Source of the DNA: Limnohabitans sp. 2KL-51
GTDB taxonomy: Bacteria > Pseudomonadota > Gammaproteobacteria > Burkholderiales > Burkholderiaceae_C
Assembly: GCF_003063645.1 (NCBI RefSeq)
Contig: NZ_NESJ01000001.1
Location: forward strand, 296,879 to 360,878
Direction: 5' to 3'
Length of the DNA: 64,000 nucleotides
A program made the translations under genes and the position numbers. Shown in pieces: positions 37,495-46,940 of this stretch (position 1 is its first letter; each line of letters begins with the position of its first letter). The notes under the pieces were generated by a model. The model did no database searches and had not been told where the DNA came from. It saw only the letters and a program-made list of their open reading frames with translations.

Positions 37495-38415
37495 ATGAAT
37501 TTCCGACAACTCGACCTGAACCTTTTGCGTGTGTTGGTGGCCATCCACCGCACCCGGTCTGTCACAGCCGCGGGCAAAGCGCTGGCCTTGTCGCAGCCCG
37601 CCACCAGCAATGCGCTGGCGCGTTTGCGAGAATTTTTTGGCGATGAGTTGTTTGTGCGCTCACCCGTCGGGCTACAGCCCACCCGCTTGTGTGAGCAGCT
37701 GGCACCGGCCATGCAGTCGCAGTTGCTGGCCATGGAAAGCCTGGTGCTCAACCACCAGCCTTTCAACGCCCAAAGCAGTCACCGCCATTGGCGTTTGTCT
37801 TTGTCCGACCTGGGCGAAATTTTGTTCTTGCCGCGCCTAGCCTCGTCGCTCCGCCAAGAATCGCCGCAAGCGAGTTTGTCTAATGTGTCGGTGGATGCAT
37901 CCCAAGTGGCGGCGGCCCTGGAGTCGCGTGACATCGACATGGCTATTGGCATCCTCAAACCGCAGCACCGGGGCATACGCAGCCAGTTGCTGTTCAAAGA
38001 GCGCTACATGGCCATCTCTTCCAAAGACTGGTCACCCACACCCCGTGGGCGCGGCCGCACCCTCAGCCCTGCGCAATTGGCGCAAGCGCATTTTTTGGTG
38101 GTCTCGCCCACGGCGACCTTCCACGGCAGCGTGGAAAAAATGCTAACAGGCATGAAACTGCAAGACCGCATTCTGGTGCGCCCCCGGCACTTTGGCGCGA
38201 TTGCCGAACTGGCGCAAAACACCGATTTGCTGTGCATCGTGCCCGAGATGTACGCCCGCGAGTTGAGCCAGCGCGTGCAGCTGCAGATGTGGACGATTGA
38301 AGACGCGCCTGCGTATGAGGTGAACCTGGTTTGGCACAGCAGCACCGAGCAGGACTCGGATCAGCAGTGGATGCGGCGGGTCATCGAGCGGCTGTTCAGG
38401 CGGTTGGATGTGTAG
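37495..38415 (+). CDS. LysR-family transcriptional regulator
   Basis: The 306-residue protein has the N-terminal winged helix (FRQLDLNLLRVLVAIHRTRSV, then AAGKALALSQPATSNALARLR and GDELFVRSPVGLQPT) and a LysR ligand domain. It resembles the NodD/LeuO branch in its RQLDLNLL beginning. It is divergent from the iorA-iorB-dctPQM operon over a perfect dyad and is its likely regulator; an aryl-2-oxoacid or the TRAP substrate would be a plausible ligand. Confidence 0.93.
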   Translation: MNFRQLDLNLLRVLVAIHRTRSVTAAGKALALSQPATSNALARLREFFGDELFVRSPVGLQPTRLCEQLAPAMQSQLLAMESLVLNHQPFNAQSSHRHWRLSLSDLGEILFLPRLASSLRQESPQASLSNVSVDASQVAAALESRDIDMAIGILKPQHRGIRSQLLFKERYMAISSKDWSPTPRGRGRTLSPAQLAQAHFLVVSPTATFHGSVEKMLTGMKLQDRILVRPRHFGAIAELAQNTDLLCIVPEMYARELSQRVQLQMWTIEDAPAYEVNLVWHSSTEQDSDQQWMRRVIERLFRRLDV

Positions 38416-38528
38416 CTTGGGGGCTTGAGTATCGACATGAATCTCTATAGGGTTAGGGGGTGGATCAGCCATGGCTGGGTGGGCGATGGATTGACTATCT
38501 ATTTTAAGATGCCTGAATTTATTCTTGC

Positions 38529-38553
38529 ATTTTGATATTTAAACTATCAAAAT
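38529..38553. promoter_or_regulatory. AT-rich dyad before the DUF4143 ATPase gene
   Basis: Perfect 9-base arms ATTTTGATA (38529-38537) and TATCAAAAT (38545-38553) with a 7-base spacer end 6 bases before the first ATG, overlapping the ribosome-site region. It may be a regulator site or translation-blocking hairpin. Confidence 0.5.
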
Positions 38554-38559
38554 ACAAGG

Positions 38560-39804
38560 ATGATTGATCGAATTTTCATGGTGGATTTGTCGGACAGATT
38601 GTCCTTTTATCCAGGTGTTGTCCTGCTGGGCGCTCGCCAAGTAGGCAAGTCCACCTTGGCGCGGCAGGTGGCGGCGCAAACGCCAGGCGCGGTGTTTCTG
38701 GATCTGGAACTTCCGGCTGACCGGGCCAAACTTGACAACCCTGCTGCATTTTTTGCTGCGCACCGTGACCACCTGGTGGTCATCGACGAAGTGCAAACCA
38801 TGCCCGACTTGTTTGTGCAGCTGCGCCCCGAAATCGACGCGGACCGACGGCCTGGGCGTTTCTTGTTGCTGGGTTCTGCCAGTGGGGTATTGCTCAGGCA
38901 AACAGCTGAATCGTTGGCTGGGCGGGTCAGTTACCTGGAGTTGCCGCCTTTGCTGTGGTCCGAAGTCCAGGCCAAAGTTCCACCTGGAGGGGCCGCCCAT
39001 CAAGAAGCCACCAGCGATTCTGCACACAAGGACACGCAGCAGTTGTTGGCCCTGCAATCGCATTGGCAGCGGGGTGGTATGCCCTTGAGTTGTTTGGCCA
39101 AAACGGACGCGCAATCTCTGCGCTGGCGCAACGATTACTTGCAATCGGTGGTCCGGCGTGACTTGCCCAGCTTGGGCATTCACATTCCCAGCGAAACCTT
39201 GTGGCGTTTTTTGCGCATGCTGGCTCACCAGCATGGGCAGCTTTTCAACGCCTCGGCGCTGGCCGTGGCCATGGGCGGCATTTCACCCATCACTGTGGGC
39301 CGCTACCTCGACATCTTTTGTGATGCCCTGATCGTGCGCAAAGTTGAGCCCTACTACGTGAATTTGGGCAAGCGTCTGGTCAAGTCGCCCAAGGTGTATT
39401 TCCGCGACACGGGCTTGCTGCACGCCCTGCTGGGCATAGGCAACGCGCAAGACCTGCAAGGCCATCCCATGTCGGGGTTTTCTTGGGAAGGGCTGGTGGT
39501 CAACCACATCGCCGCCTTGCTGCCTTTGGTCGCGGGTGGCAACGCGAGTCTGCACTTTTTCCGAACCGCCGCCGGGGCCGAACTCGACGCCGTGGTCGAC
39601 ACGGGGCAAGAGCGCTTGGGGTTTGAAATCAAGCTCTCCGACGCCCCCCGCGTGACCAAAGGCTTCTGGAACGCCTGCGCCGACCTGCAAGTCAGCCGCG
39701 CTTATGTGGTGGCTCCTGTGTCAAGCAGCTGGCCGCTGTCGGACATTGCGCAGGTGATTGGGCTTTTGGATGTGGGGCGGGTGTTGGGGATTGTTGAGCC
39801 TTGA
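38560..39804 (+). CDS. AAA+ ATPase with C-terminal DUF4143 domain
   Basis: The 414-residue protein has an AAA_14 N-terminal ATPase (Walker A GARQVGKST, Walker B LVVIDEVQ, sensor LLLGSASG) and a DUF4143 C-terminal part that includes a nuclease-like pattern (FRTAAGAELDAVV...LGFEIKLS), reminiscent of the PD-(D/E)xK E-x-K core. Such proteins are common, often horizontally moved, and their role is unknown. The first ATG (38560) is too close to AAGG; ATG 38578 is the alternative. It is followed by a PIN-toxin remnant. Confidence 0.88.
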   Translation: MIDRIFMVDLSDRLSFYPGVVLLGARQVGKSTLARQVAAQTPGAVFLDLELPADRAKLDNPAAFFAAHRDHLVVIDEVQTMPDLFVQLRPEIDADRRPGRFLLLGSASGVLLRQTAESLAGRVSYLELPPLLWSEVQAKVPPGGAAHQEATSDSAHKDTQQLLALQSHWQRGGMPLSCLAKTDAQSLRWRNDYLQSVVRRDLPSLGIHIPSETLWRFLRMLAHQHGQLFNASALAVAMGGISPITVGRYLDIFCDALIVRKVEPYYVNLGKRLVKSPKVYFRDTGLLHALLGIGNAQDLQGHPMSGFSWEGLVVNHIAALLPLVAGGNASLHFFRTAAGAELDAVVDTGQERLGFEIKLSDAPRVTKGFWNACADLQVSRAYVVAPVSSSWPLSDIAQVIGLLDVGRVLGIVEP

Positions 39805-39953
39805 CGCCGCAGCTGGACAGGGGCGGCGACTTTGCCGACGGGGTGATTGCAGCCGAGGGTGAGCTGCTGGGCGGCACCGAGTTTGTGTCATTTGACCAGC
39901 AGGCTATCCAGCTGCTGAAGGCCCAAAAACGGAAGGCGCGCTTGTTGGCGTAG
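39804..39953 (+). pseudogene. C-terminal remnant of a PIN-domain (VapC) toxin
   Basis: In the frame ending at TAG 39951-39953 the sequence reads DFADGVIAAEGELLGGTEF then VSFDQQAIQLL, which is the C-terminal third of a VapC PIN domain (D...A...A...lGg..fvSFD). The N-terminal two thirds and the first catalytic Asp are missing, as is a start codon. The remnant directly abuts the stop of the DUF4143 gene, in another frame, so that gene may have been inserted over the toxin. Confidence 0.7.
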
Positions 39954-40050
39954 TGGAGCCAACTGCAGGTTGTCTAAGTGATTGACAACCGAGACTACTT
40001 GTAGGCTCCATGATTCATGACGCAGAACCTAAATATCTACTTTTTCAATA

Positions 40051-40368
40051 TCAAACGTCTTGTTGTGGCTCTTGGTCGTCTTGCGCCTTGATCACGCGCA
40101 CACCGTGCTTGCTCAAAATTTCCACATACACCAATGCCGCACCGGCTTTGGCAGCGGTGTCCACGGCTTCGATCACGCCGCTGACCCGCACCACTTCGGC
40201 GGTGTCGGCGCTCAAGCCCACTTTGCAGTCAAAGTCCCAAAAGTCCACGCCTTTGGGCACGTCGCGGTTGCGTTCGCGTTTGAAGTATTTGCGGATCTCG
40301 TGCTTGACGGCTTCGAGCACACGGTCGGGGTGCTTGCCTTCGGCTTGCAGGGGAAAGTTCTTTTTCAT
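40051..40368 (-). CDS. DUF6172 family protein
   Basis: A 105-residue soluble protein. KHEIRKYFKRERNRDVPKG followed by VDFWDFDCKVG is the conserved core of DUF6172. Its function is unknown. It stands alone on the minus strand with ATG 40368; an AAGAAC-type region precedes it but no strong ribosome site is seen. It is divergent from the toxin-antitoxin pair. Confidence 0.8.
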   Translation of the reverse strand: MKKNFPLQAEGKHPDRVLEAVKHEIRKYFKRERNRDVPKGVDFWDFDCKVGLSADTAEVVRVSGVIEAVDTAAKAGAALVYVEILSKHGVRVIKAQDDQEPQQDV

Positions 40369-40486
40369 GGAGGGTCCTAGGGGCTGGGCAAGCGCCCGGT
40401 CCGGACGTGAATGCAGTGGCGGATTATCGCTGTTTTGCTGGGCCAGCTCTGGTCTGGTGCACGGGCAGTCAGGGGAAAGCCCTTGC

Positions 40487-40513
40487 GCATTTTATGCATT
40501 TATGCAAAAATGC
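40487..40513. promoter_or_regulatory. Probable autoregulatory operator of the toxin-antitoxin pair
   Basis: An imperfect inverted repeat, GCATTTTATGCA then TGCAAAAATGC, spaced by TTTA, ends 4 bases before the antitoxin ATG. Its position over the start region fits repression by the ribbon-helix-helix antitoxin. Confidence 0.5.
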
Positions 40514-40517
40514 AGAC

Positions 40518-40799
40518 ATGCGAACTTCACTTGATTTTCCCGACGCGCTGTTCAAGCACCTCAAAACCCGGGCCGCCCAAGAGGGCCGGACCCTGCGCGA
40601 CCTGGTCATTGAGCTGGTGGAGCGGGGCTTGACCGCCCGCGAGGTGGTGGACCCGCAAAAACGGTTTGATGCCAGGCCCGTATTTGGTTCAACCGATCCA
40701 GCGGCAAGGCCAGTGCATTTCATGAGCAATGCCGCTTTGTATGAAATCATGAACGAGGACGACGATGAGCGAGCCATCCAATTCATGGCGCGTCGCTGA
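40518..40799 (+). CDS. VapB-like ribbon-helix-helix antitoxin
   Basis: The 93-residue protein starts MRTSLDFPDALFKHLKTRAA with EEG-like EGRTLRDLVIELVERGL, the beta-helix-helix pattern of RHH antitoxins. The C-terminal 45 residues would bind and neutralise the toxin. The start at ATG 40518 is chosen because the RHH fold begins there; a longer frame runs through the operator. It overlaps the toxin gene by 35 bases. Confidence 0.82.
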   Translation: MRTSLDFPDALFKHLKTRAAQEGRTLRDLVIELVERGLTAREVVDPQKRFDARPVFGSTDPAARPVHFMSNAALYEIMNEDDDERAIQFMARR

Positions 40800-41301
40800 G
40801 GCAACGCCCAGCTGGCGTTTGTCCTCGGGCGATTTTCTGGACGTGAATGTCTGGTTGATCTTGTCTTACCGATCGCACGAGTTCCATGCATTGGCATCGC
40901 GTTATTGGCAGTCGGCATGCGAAAGTGGCACGCCTTTGTGGTTCAGTCGTGGCACCATGATGGGCTTGGTGCGCTTGCTGGTGCAGCCCCGTGTGATGGG
41001 CCCAGATGTCATGACGATTCACCAAGCGCTGGACGTTTACCGCAAGTGGTTGGACACCCCTCAAGTGTCTTTTTTGCCCGAAACACCGGGTTTTGACGAG
41101 GCGTTGGTTCGCTTGACGGGGAGTGCCTCTGCGCCCTTGCCCAGCCGTCTTTGGACAGACCTGTGTTTTGCCGCAACGGCCGAAGCGTCGGACCTGCGCA
41201 TGGTCACGTTTGACCGCGACTTTGAGCGCTTTGGGCTGAAGCGCTGCCTGGTGTTGCCCACGGACTCCAGCACCCCCACCGACCCAGACAGCGCGCCCTG
41301 A
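40765..41301 (+). CDS. PIN-domain toxin (VapC-like ribonuclease)
   Basis: The 178-residue protein has the PIN acidic sites: Asp in FLDVNVWLILS, and TDLCFAATAEASDLRMVTFDRDFERF with the later Asp pair. VapC toxins cleave tRNA or rRNA. The first 22 residues are an extension before the PIN fold, so the true start may be a few codons downstream. The gene overlaps the antitoxin gene, which supports a functional pair. Confidence 0.85.
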   Translation: MSEPSNSWRVAEATPSWRLSSGDFLDVNVWLILSYRSHEFHALASRYWQSACESGTPLWFSRGTMMGLVRLLVQPRVMGPDVMTIHQALDVYRKWLDTPQVSFLPETPGFDEALVRLTGSASAPLPSRLWTDLCFAATAEASDLRMVTFDRDFERFGLKRCLVLPTDSSTPTDPDSAP

Positions 41302-41312
41302 GCGCGCACACA

Positions 41313-42296
41313 TCAGTCGGCCTTGATGCCTTGGTCCTTGATCAGGCGTGCCCAGCGTTCGGCGTCGCGCTCGACCAGTTGGGCAAAGGCTTGAGGGGTG
41401 CTGCCGCTGGGGTCCATGCCTTGCGAGAGAAATGCTTTTTGCACGTCTTCTCCGCCAAGCAATTGGTTGATCTCGCGGTTGTACAAGTTGACGATGTCGG
41501 CAGGCGTGCCTTTGGGGGCAAAGACGCCGTACCACATGTCCACGTTCACGTTGCCCGCTTTGGCTTCGGCCAGGGTGGGCAAATCGGGCAGCAGGGCGTG
41601 GCGCTTGTCACTGCCAATGCCCAGGGCCACCATGCGGCCGGAGCGGATGTGGGGCAAAGCCACATGGATGGGCAGGAACATCGCGTCCACCTGGCCACCG
41701 AGCAAATCGGTCACGGCCGGGCCAGTGCCCCGATAGGGGATGTGCGTGAGAAACACCCGTGCCGTGTTTTTGAACAACTCCATCGACAAGTGGTGCGGCG
41801 TGCCCACGCCGGGCGATGCGTAATTGATCCGACCCGGCTGCTGGCGTGCAGCTTGCACCAATTCGCCGGCGGTTTTGTAGCCGGTTTTGGGGTGGGTCAC
41901 CAGCAGCAGTTGTCCCCAGCTAGTTTGCGACACGGAGGTCAGGTCTTTCACCGCGTCAAAACTCAGGCCCGGGTACAGCGCCCGGTTCATGACCAAAGTG
42001 TTGACGCTCACCAACAAGGTGGCGCCATCGGGCGCGGCGCGGACCACCGCTTCGGTGCCGATGTTGCCGGAGGCACCCACGCGGTTTTCAACCACCACCG
42101 GACGGTTCAGGCGCTGCGAGAGTTTGGGCCCCAGGGTGCGTGCGATCAGATCAATGCCGGTGCCGGGAGTGAAGGGCACGATCAGTTTGAGCGGCGCTTG
42201 GCTGGCTACGGATTGCGCCCAGGCCAAAGGGGCAGTCCCCAAACTCAAAAGGCTGGCACCCAGCAAGGTGTTCAGTTGGCGGCGTGACGGGTTCAT
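41313..42296 (-). CDS. Bug-type TTT family substrate-binding protein (4)
   Basis: A 327-residue periplasmic receptor with an SRRQLNTLLGASLLSLG export signal, then LKLIVPFTPGTGIDLIAR, VVENRVGASGNIGTEAV, APDGATLLV and THIPYRGTGPAVTDLLGG. The ATG at 42296 has GGAG about 9 bases upstream. It stands alone, with no permease and no enzyme gene next to it; the downstream neighbour is the convergent toxin gene. Confidence 0.92.
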   Translation of the reverse strand: MNPSRRQLNTLLGASLLSLGTAPLAWAQSVASQAPLKLIVPFTPGTGIDLIARTLGPKLSQRLNRPVVVENRVGASGNIGTEAVVRAAPDGATLLVSVNTLVMNRALYPGLSFDAVKDLTSVSQTSWGQLLLVTHPKTGYKTAGELVQAARQQPGRINYASPGVGTPHHLSMELFKNTARVFLTHIPYRGTGPAVTDLLGGQVDAMFLPIHVALPHIRSGRMVALGIGSDKRHALLPDLPTLAEAKAGNVNVDMWYGVFAPKGTPADIVNLYNREINQLLGGEDVQKAFLSQGMDPSGSTPQAFAQLVERDAERWARLIKDQGIKAD

Positions 42297-42402
42297 AGGG
42301 GGGTCTCCATGGGTCTTCGGGCAATCGCCCATTATTGGTGAGCTCTGAGGCGCTGTGCACCCATGGTATCCCTGCACTTGTCGTGTGCTGGACAGTGCCG
42401 TG

Positions 42403-42861
42403 TCAACGAAAGCGGTACTTGAGCTGAAAGCTGACTGCGCCATAGAGCCGGTCTTTGAGGGGCGGCACCAGCGCCACGTTCAGACCCCAGTGCCCACTTT
42501 CCAACGTGGCGGTTGGGATGACGGCCGGAAACCAGCCGCCATCAAAAGCTTTGGGATAGCCATTGAAGGCCCCCGCCACAACGCCCAGCTTGACCGAACC
42601 CAGGCGCCAAGGTTGGTAATAAACGCCGATGTAACTGGAGTGGGCGTTGTCGCTGTTGATGAAGCGTCCAGCGGTGACGCTCCAGTCTTCATGGAGGGCG
42701 TATTCAAAGCCAATACCTGGGTTGGCATTGCGCAGACTTTTGTGGGTGTCAAAGTGTGCCGAGTAAAACCCGGCGTTGACCCACAGGCGGCTGGCATCGA
42801 ATTCGGCGTGAGCATGCAGCCCAGCCAAACTCAAGCCCATCAGGCAAACCAGGCGCTTCAT
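42403..42861 (-). CDS. Exported beta-barrel-like protein of unknown function
   Basis: The 152-residue protein has a signal peptide (MKRLVCLMGLSLAGLHAHA) and an alternating, Tyr/Gly-rich mature part: VNAGFYSAHFDT, GIGFEYALHEDWSVTAGRF, SYIGVYYQPWRLG and a C-terminal FQLKYRFR ending in an aromatic-basic strand as in outer-membrane barrels. No enzyme motif is recognised. The ATG at 42861 is used; an upstream TTG is less likely. It lies 8 bp after hemL in the same direction. Confidence 0.7.
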   Translation of the reverse strand: MKRLVCLMGLSLAGLHAHAEFDASRLWVNAGFYSAHFDTHKSLRNANPGIGFEYALHEDWSVTAGRFINSDNAHSSYIGVYYQPWRLGSVKLGVVAGAFNGYPKAFDGGWFPAVIPTATLESGHWGLNVALVPPLKDRLYGAVSFQLKYRFR

Positions 42862-42869
42862 GGTTGAGC

Positions 42870-44165
42870 TCAAAGTGTTTTGAACACTTCAGCCGCAACC
42901 CGCACCGTCTCGGCGATGTCGGCTTCGGTGTGGGCAGCGCTGACAAAACCAGCTTCGTACAAAGCGGGCGCGATGTAGACACCGCCGTCCAGCAAGCCGT
43001 GGAACAGCTTGTTGAACTTGGGGCTGTCGCTGGTCATGACCTGGGCGTAGTTTTGCGCCAGCTCGGGCAGCAAGAAGAAACCAAACATGCCGCCTTGGCA
43101 GTCGGCGCTGAAGGGCACACCCGCATTGGCCGCTGCACCTTTGAGTCCGTCGACCAGGCTTTGGGTGCGGGCGCTGAGCGCGTCAAAAAAGCCGGGCTCG
43201 GCGATCTCGCGCAGCGTGGTCAGGCCGCAGGCGGTGGCCACCGGGTTGCCGCTGAGCGTGCCCGCTTGGTAGACCGGGCCGGTGGGGGCTAATTTGGACA
43301 TGATCTCGCGCGGGCCACCAAAGGCGGCCAGCGGCATGCCGCCGCCAATCACCTTGCCCAGCACCGTCATGTCGGGCTTGAAGCCGGGAATGGCTTTGGC
43401 GTAAACGCTTTGGGCGCTGCCCAAGGCCACGCGGAAACCGGACATCACTTCGTCAAACACGAGCAGCGCGCCGTACTCGGTGCATAGCTCGCGGCAGCGC
43501 TTCATGAAGGGCACGCTGGCGCGCACAAAGTTCATGTTGCCCGCGATGGGTTCGATCATCACGCAGGCCAGTTCCTTGCCGTGCAGGGCAAAGGCTTCTT
43601 CCAGGGCTGCGATGTTGTTGTACTCCAGCACCAAGGTGTCGCGCACCACTTCGGGCGGCACGCCTGCGCTGGTGGGGTTGCCAAAGGTGGCCAGGCCCGA
43701 GCCGGCTTTGACCAGCAGCGCATCGGCATGGCCGTGGTAGCAGCCTTCAAATTTGATGAACTTGCTGCGGCCGGTGGCACCGCGTGCCAGGCGCAGCGCG
43801 CTCATGCCCGCTTCGGTGCCCGAGCTGACCAGGCGCACCATCTCCATAGACGGCACATGCTTGAGAATTTCTTCGGCCAGCTCGATCTCGCGTTCAGTGG
43901 GCGCGCCAAACGAGAAACCGTCCAGCGCAGCTTTTTGCACCGCTTCGAGCACGGCCGGGTGGCCATGGCCCAGGATCATCGGGCCCCAAGAGCCGATGTA
44001 GTCGATGTATTTTTGGCCGTTGGCGTCCCAAAAATAGGCACCTTGGGCACGCTGCACAAAGCGGGGTGTGCCGCCCACGGCGCGAAAAGCGCGCACGGGC
44101 GAATTCACGCCACCGGGGATCACTTGGGCGGCGCGGTCAAACAGGGCTTGGTTGCGGTCGGTCAT
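42870..44165 (-). CDS. hemL: Glutamate-1-semialdehyde 2,1-aminomutase
   Basis: HemL makes 5-aminolevulinate from glutamate-1-semialdehyde with PLP. The 431-residue protein shows [41 protein letters not shown] and the PLP lysine in [17 protein letters not shown]. It is 8 bp downstream of the thiD gene, and rubredoxin is divergent from that; the hemL-thiD-rubredoxin neighbourhood is common in betaproteobacteria. Confidence 0.97.
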   Translation of the reverse strand: MTDRNQALFDRAAQVIPGGVNSPVRAFRAVGGTPRFVQRAQGAYFWDANGQKYIDYIGSWGPMILGHGHPAVLEAVQKAALDGFSFGAPTEREIELAEEILKHVPSMEMVRLVSSGTEAGMSALRLARGATGRSKFIKFEGCYHGHADALLVKAGSGLATFGNPTSAGVPPEVVRDTLVLEYNNIAALEEAFALHGKELACVMIEPIAGNMNFVRASVPFMKRCRELCTEYGALLVFDEVMSGFRVALGSAQSVYAKAIPGFKPDMTVLGKVIGGGMPLAAFGGPREIMSKLAPTGPVYQAGTLSGNPVATACGLTTLREIAEPGFFDALSARTQSLVDGLKGAAANAGVPFSADCQGGMFGFFLLPELAQNYAQVMTSDSPKFNKLFHGLLDGGVYIAPALYEAGFVSAAHTEADIAETVRVAAEVFKTL

Positions 44166-44173
44166 GTCGGGTC

Positions 44174-45115
44174 TCAGTGTTTGGTTTCGTTGAAAGGCAC
44201 TTCAAAATAATCCCCCCCGGGGTGCACTTCAGGGCCATCGTCGTCGGTTTCTTCGCCTTCGGGCAGGGCCCAGAACAGGCGGTCCGGAATGACTTGGCCC
44301 ATGCCGGGTCGAAAGCCTTCGTCCAAGCACCGGTCCAGGTAATGAAGGGCTTCGCTGGTGGCTTCGGGCAGGTCCATGCCGGTGGCAAGCAAGGCGGCCA
44401 ATGCAGCGGTGAGCGTGTCGCCCGCACCCGCAAAGACCGCCTCGATGCGTTCAAACTTTTCGTGGATCAGCACGGTTTCGGGCGAGGCCAGCACATTGTC
44501 GATGTGTTGCTCGGGCAAGGGCAGCCCGGTCACCAAGGTGTAGGGCACGCCCAGCTCGGCCGCTGCTTTGGCGATGTCGCGCGGGCCGGGGTTGCGATCG
44601 CCGCTCCAGTCGGGCAGCAGCCAGCGGCGCAGCGTGCTGTGGTGGCCCACCAGCACGCTGGTTTGCGGCAGCAGCAGTTCGCGAAAAGCGTCCAAATAGG
44701 CGTCGATCTTGTCTTCTTCCCACCACGACAAGTTGGGCATGTAGGCCACCAAGGGCACACCGTCGTAGTCGTCCGACAACTCGGCGATCACTGCCAAACT
44801 CTCGGGCGTACCGACAAAGCCCACTTTGATGACCTGAATCGGCACATCTTCGGCCACGGCGCGGGCTTGGTCGTGCACGGCTTCGTCGTCGAGTGCAAAA
44901 AAGTCGGTGATGCCGCTGGTGTCCCGCACATACGTGCCTGTGCAGATGGGCATGCAATGTGCCCCCACCGAGGCCATGGCCACTGAGTCACAGCTCAGGC
45001 CGCCTGCGCCACTGGGGTCGTTGGCATTGAAAGACAGCACGCAGGCCAGACTGGCCGACTCTTCGTCATCCAGAAGTTGTTCGATGTCGGTGTTGGCGGG
45101 CTTGGGATCGGTCAT
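44174..45115 (-). CDS. thiD: Hydroxymethylpyrimidine/phosphomethylpyrimidine kinase (ThiD-like)
   Basis: ThiD phosphorylates hydroxymethylpyrimidine (phosphate) in thiamine synthesis. The 313-residue protein has the ribokinase-fold marks [19 protein letters not shown] near residue 29 and the catalytic [17 protein letters not shown] near 231. The C-terminal acidic tail is longer than in E. coli ThiD. It is the first gene of a minus-strand run ending in hemL and the barrel-like protein. Confidence 0.88.
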   Translation of the reverse strand: MTDPKPANTDIEQLLDDEESASLACVLSFNANDPSGAGGLSCDSVAMASVGAHCMPICTGTYVRDTSGITDFFALDDEAVHDQARAVAEDVPIQVIKVGFVGTPESLAVIAELSDDYDGVPLVAYMPNLSWWEEDKIDAYLDAFRELLLPQTSVLVGHHSTLRRWLLPDWSGDRNPGPRDIAKAAAELGVPYTLVTGLPLPEQHIDNVLASPETVLIHEKFERIEAVFAGAGDTLTAALAALLATGMDLPEATSEALHYLDRCLDEGFRPGMGQVIPDRLFWALPEGEETDDDGPEVHPGGDYFEVPFNETKH

Positions 45116-45219
45116 TGATGGTCAAATGTCAGGGCTAAGGCACCCCACAGACAGGGCACGTGTTGAATGGGCCGATACAATCAATTTATTCTATTCGACT
45201 CTCTGATTGCGACACTGTG

Positions 45220-45390
45220 ATGGAACACAAAACCTGGATGTGCCTGATTTGCGGCTGGATCTACGACGAAGCCGCAGGTGACCCCGAGCACGGCATCGCC
45301 CCTGGCACCCAATGGGCAGACGTGCCCATGAATTGGACTTGCCCCGAATGCGCGGCCCGCAAAGAAGACTTCGAGATGGTCGCCATCTGA
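45220..45390 (+). CDS. rubA: Rubredoxin
   Basis: The 56-residue protein has the two Cys pairs that bind one iron: MCLICGWIYDE and TCPECAARKEDF, with the conserved GIAPGT and WADVP between. It is a one-electron carrier. The ATG at 45220 is used; 20 extra codons upstream have no similarity. It is divergent from thiD and convergent with the photolyase gene, whose stop lies directly at its own. Confidence 0.95.
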   Translation: MEHKTWMCLICGWIYDEAAGDPEHGIAPGTQWADVPMNWTCPECAARKEDFEMVAI

Positions 45391-46866
45391 TCAGTCTGCG
45401 CTTTTCTTGACCACCGCATACCGGGCCAGCGTTTTCTCGCGGGCTTGGGCGTGGTCCACGATGGGGGCAGGGTAAGTCCTACCAATCACCACCCCCGCCG
45501 CTTGCAACTCCATGGGTTTGGCCAGCCAAGGCGCGTGCAACGCGGCCGTGGGCAACTCCGCCAATTCCGGCACATAGCGGCGGATGAATTTGCCCTCGGG
45601 GTCAAATTTTTCGCTTTGGCTGATCGGGTTGAAGATGCGAAAGTACGGCTGCGCGTCACACCCGCTGGAGCTGGCCCACTGCCAGCCTCCGTTGTTGGCC
45701 GATAAGTCAAAGTCGTTCAGGTGCGTGGCAAAGTACTTTTCGCCCCAGCGCCAGTCGATACCCAAATCCTTCACCAAAAAGCTCGCCACCACCATGCGCA
45801 GGCGGTTGTGCATGTAGCCCGTCTGGTTGATCTGGCGCATGGCCGCGTCCACCAAGGGGTAGCCGGTGCGCGCTTCGCACCAAGCGTCAAACAACTTGTG
45901 GGCGTGGGGGCCATGTTCCCAGCGGATCGCGTCGTAGTCGGGCTTGAAGCTTTGGCCTTGCCCCACATGCGCAAAGTTGTGCAGCACCTGCACATAAAAG
46001 TCGCGCCATATCAGCTCAGAGAGCCACACACTGGCCCCCACGCTGCCCGCCAGCATGCGCGGGTGCGCCTCGCGGGCCAGTTGACGGATCGACACCGTGC
46101 CAAAGCGCAAATGCACACTCAGATAACTGGGGCCTTTGACAGCCGGGAAGTTGCGCGTGTCCTCATACTGGTCAATGCGGGTCAGAAAGTCCTGCAGCAA
46201 GGTCTGCGCGCCCGACTCGCCCGTGGGGATTTTCAGGGCCTGCAGGTTGGTCGGCTCAAAGCCCATGTCGGCCAGGCTGGGTAACGGATGCGCCAGGTCA
46301 TCAGGGCGCGGGGCCAGCCGTTGGGCCAGTTCGGCCACCTCGAAAGCTTGCAGGTCTTCGGGGGTGATTTTTTTCAGCCAAGCGTTTTTGTAAGGCGTGA
46401 ACACGCTGAAGGGCTTATTCATTTGGGTCAGCACTTCGTGGCGCTCAAACACCACATGGTCCTTGAAGGTGTGCAGCACGATGCCGTGGTCGGCCAGATG
46501 GCCGCGCACCTGAATGTCGCGCGCCAGCGCCAGGGGCTCGTCGTCGTGGTTGGTGAATACCACTTGGGCCTGCAGGTGCTGGGCCAGTTTGACGATTTTG
46601 TCTTTGGCCACGCCGTGGCGCACGATCAGGCCTGCCTTCGGGTGCCCCGACATTTCCCGCAAGCGGGCATCGACCTCGACCAGCGACTCGCGGATGAACT
46701 CGACCCGGCGGTCGGCGCGGGGCAGGACGTCCAGGATCTCGGTGTCGAACACGAACACCACATGCACCCGCTGACAGTGCTGCAAGGCATGGTGCAGGGC
46801 GGCGTGGTCACTCACGCGCAGGTCGCGCCGCAGCCAGACCAGGCCACAAGAAAAAGGGGTTTCCAT
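45391..46866 (-). CDS. phrB: Deoxyribodipyrimidine photolyase (class I CPD type)
   Basis: The 491-residue protein has the N-terminal antenna domain (GLVWLRRDLRVSDHAAL) and the FAD/DNA-binding domain with YMHNRLRMVVASFLVKDLG, WRWGEKYFATHLNDFDLSAN and GGWQWASSSGCDAQPYFRIF, which carry the Trp electron-transfer and FAD residues. It repairs UV cyclobutane dimers with blue light. The ATG at 46866 is chosen; the longer frame begins with TTG. It is divergent from yqgE. Confidence 0.96.
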   Translation of the reverse strand: METPFSCGLVWLRRDLRVSDHAALHHALQHCQRVHVVFVFDTEILDVLPRADRRVEFIRESLVEVDARLREMSGHPKAGLIVRHGVAKDKIVKLAQHLQAQVVFTNHDDEPLALARDIQVRGHLADHGIVLHTFKDHVVFERHEVLTQMNKPFSVFTPYKNAWLKKITPEDLQAFEVAELAQRLAPRPDDLAHPLPSLADMGFEPTNLQALKIPTGESGAQTLLQDFLTRIDQYEDTRNFPAVKGPSYLSVHLRFGTVSIRQLAREAHPRMLAGSVGASVWLSELIWRDFYVQVLHNFAHVGQGQSFKPDYDAIRWEHGPHAHKLFDAWCEARTGYPLVDAAMRQINQTGYMHNRLRMVVASFLVKDLGIDWRWGEKYFATHLNDFDLSANNGGWQWASSSGCDAQPYFRIFNPISQSEKFDPEGKFIRRYVPELAELPTAALHAPWLAKPMELQAAGVVIGRTYPAPIVDHAQAREKTLARYAVVKKSAD

Positions 46867-46940
46867 CGGGGTTTGCCGGTTTGAGTCAAACAATGCACCC
46901 TTGACCCCGCCTGCAGAGTCGGGACCGCTAAAATCGGTGC

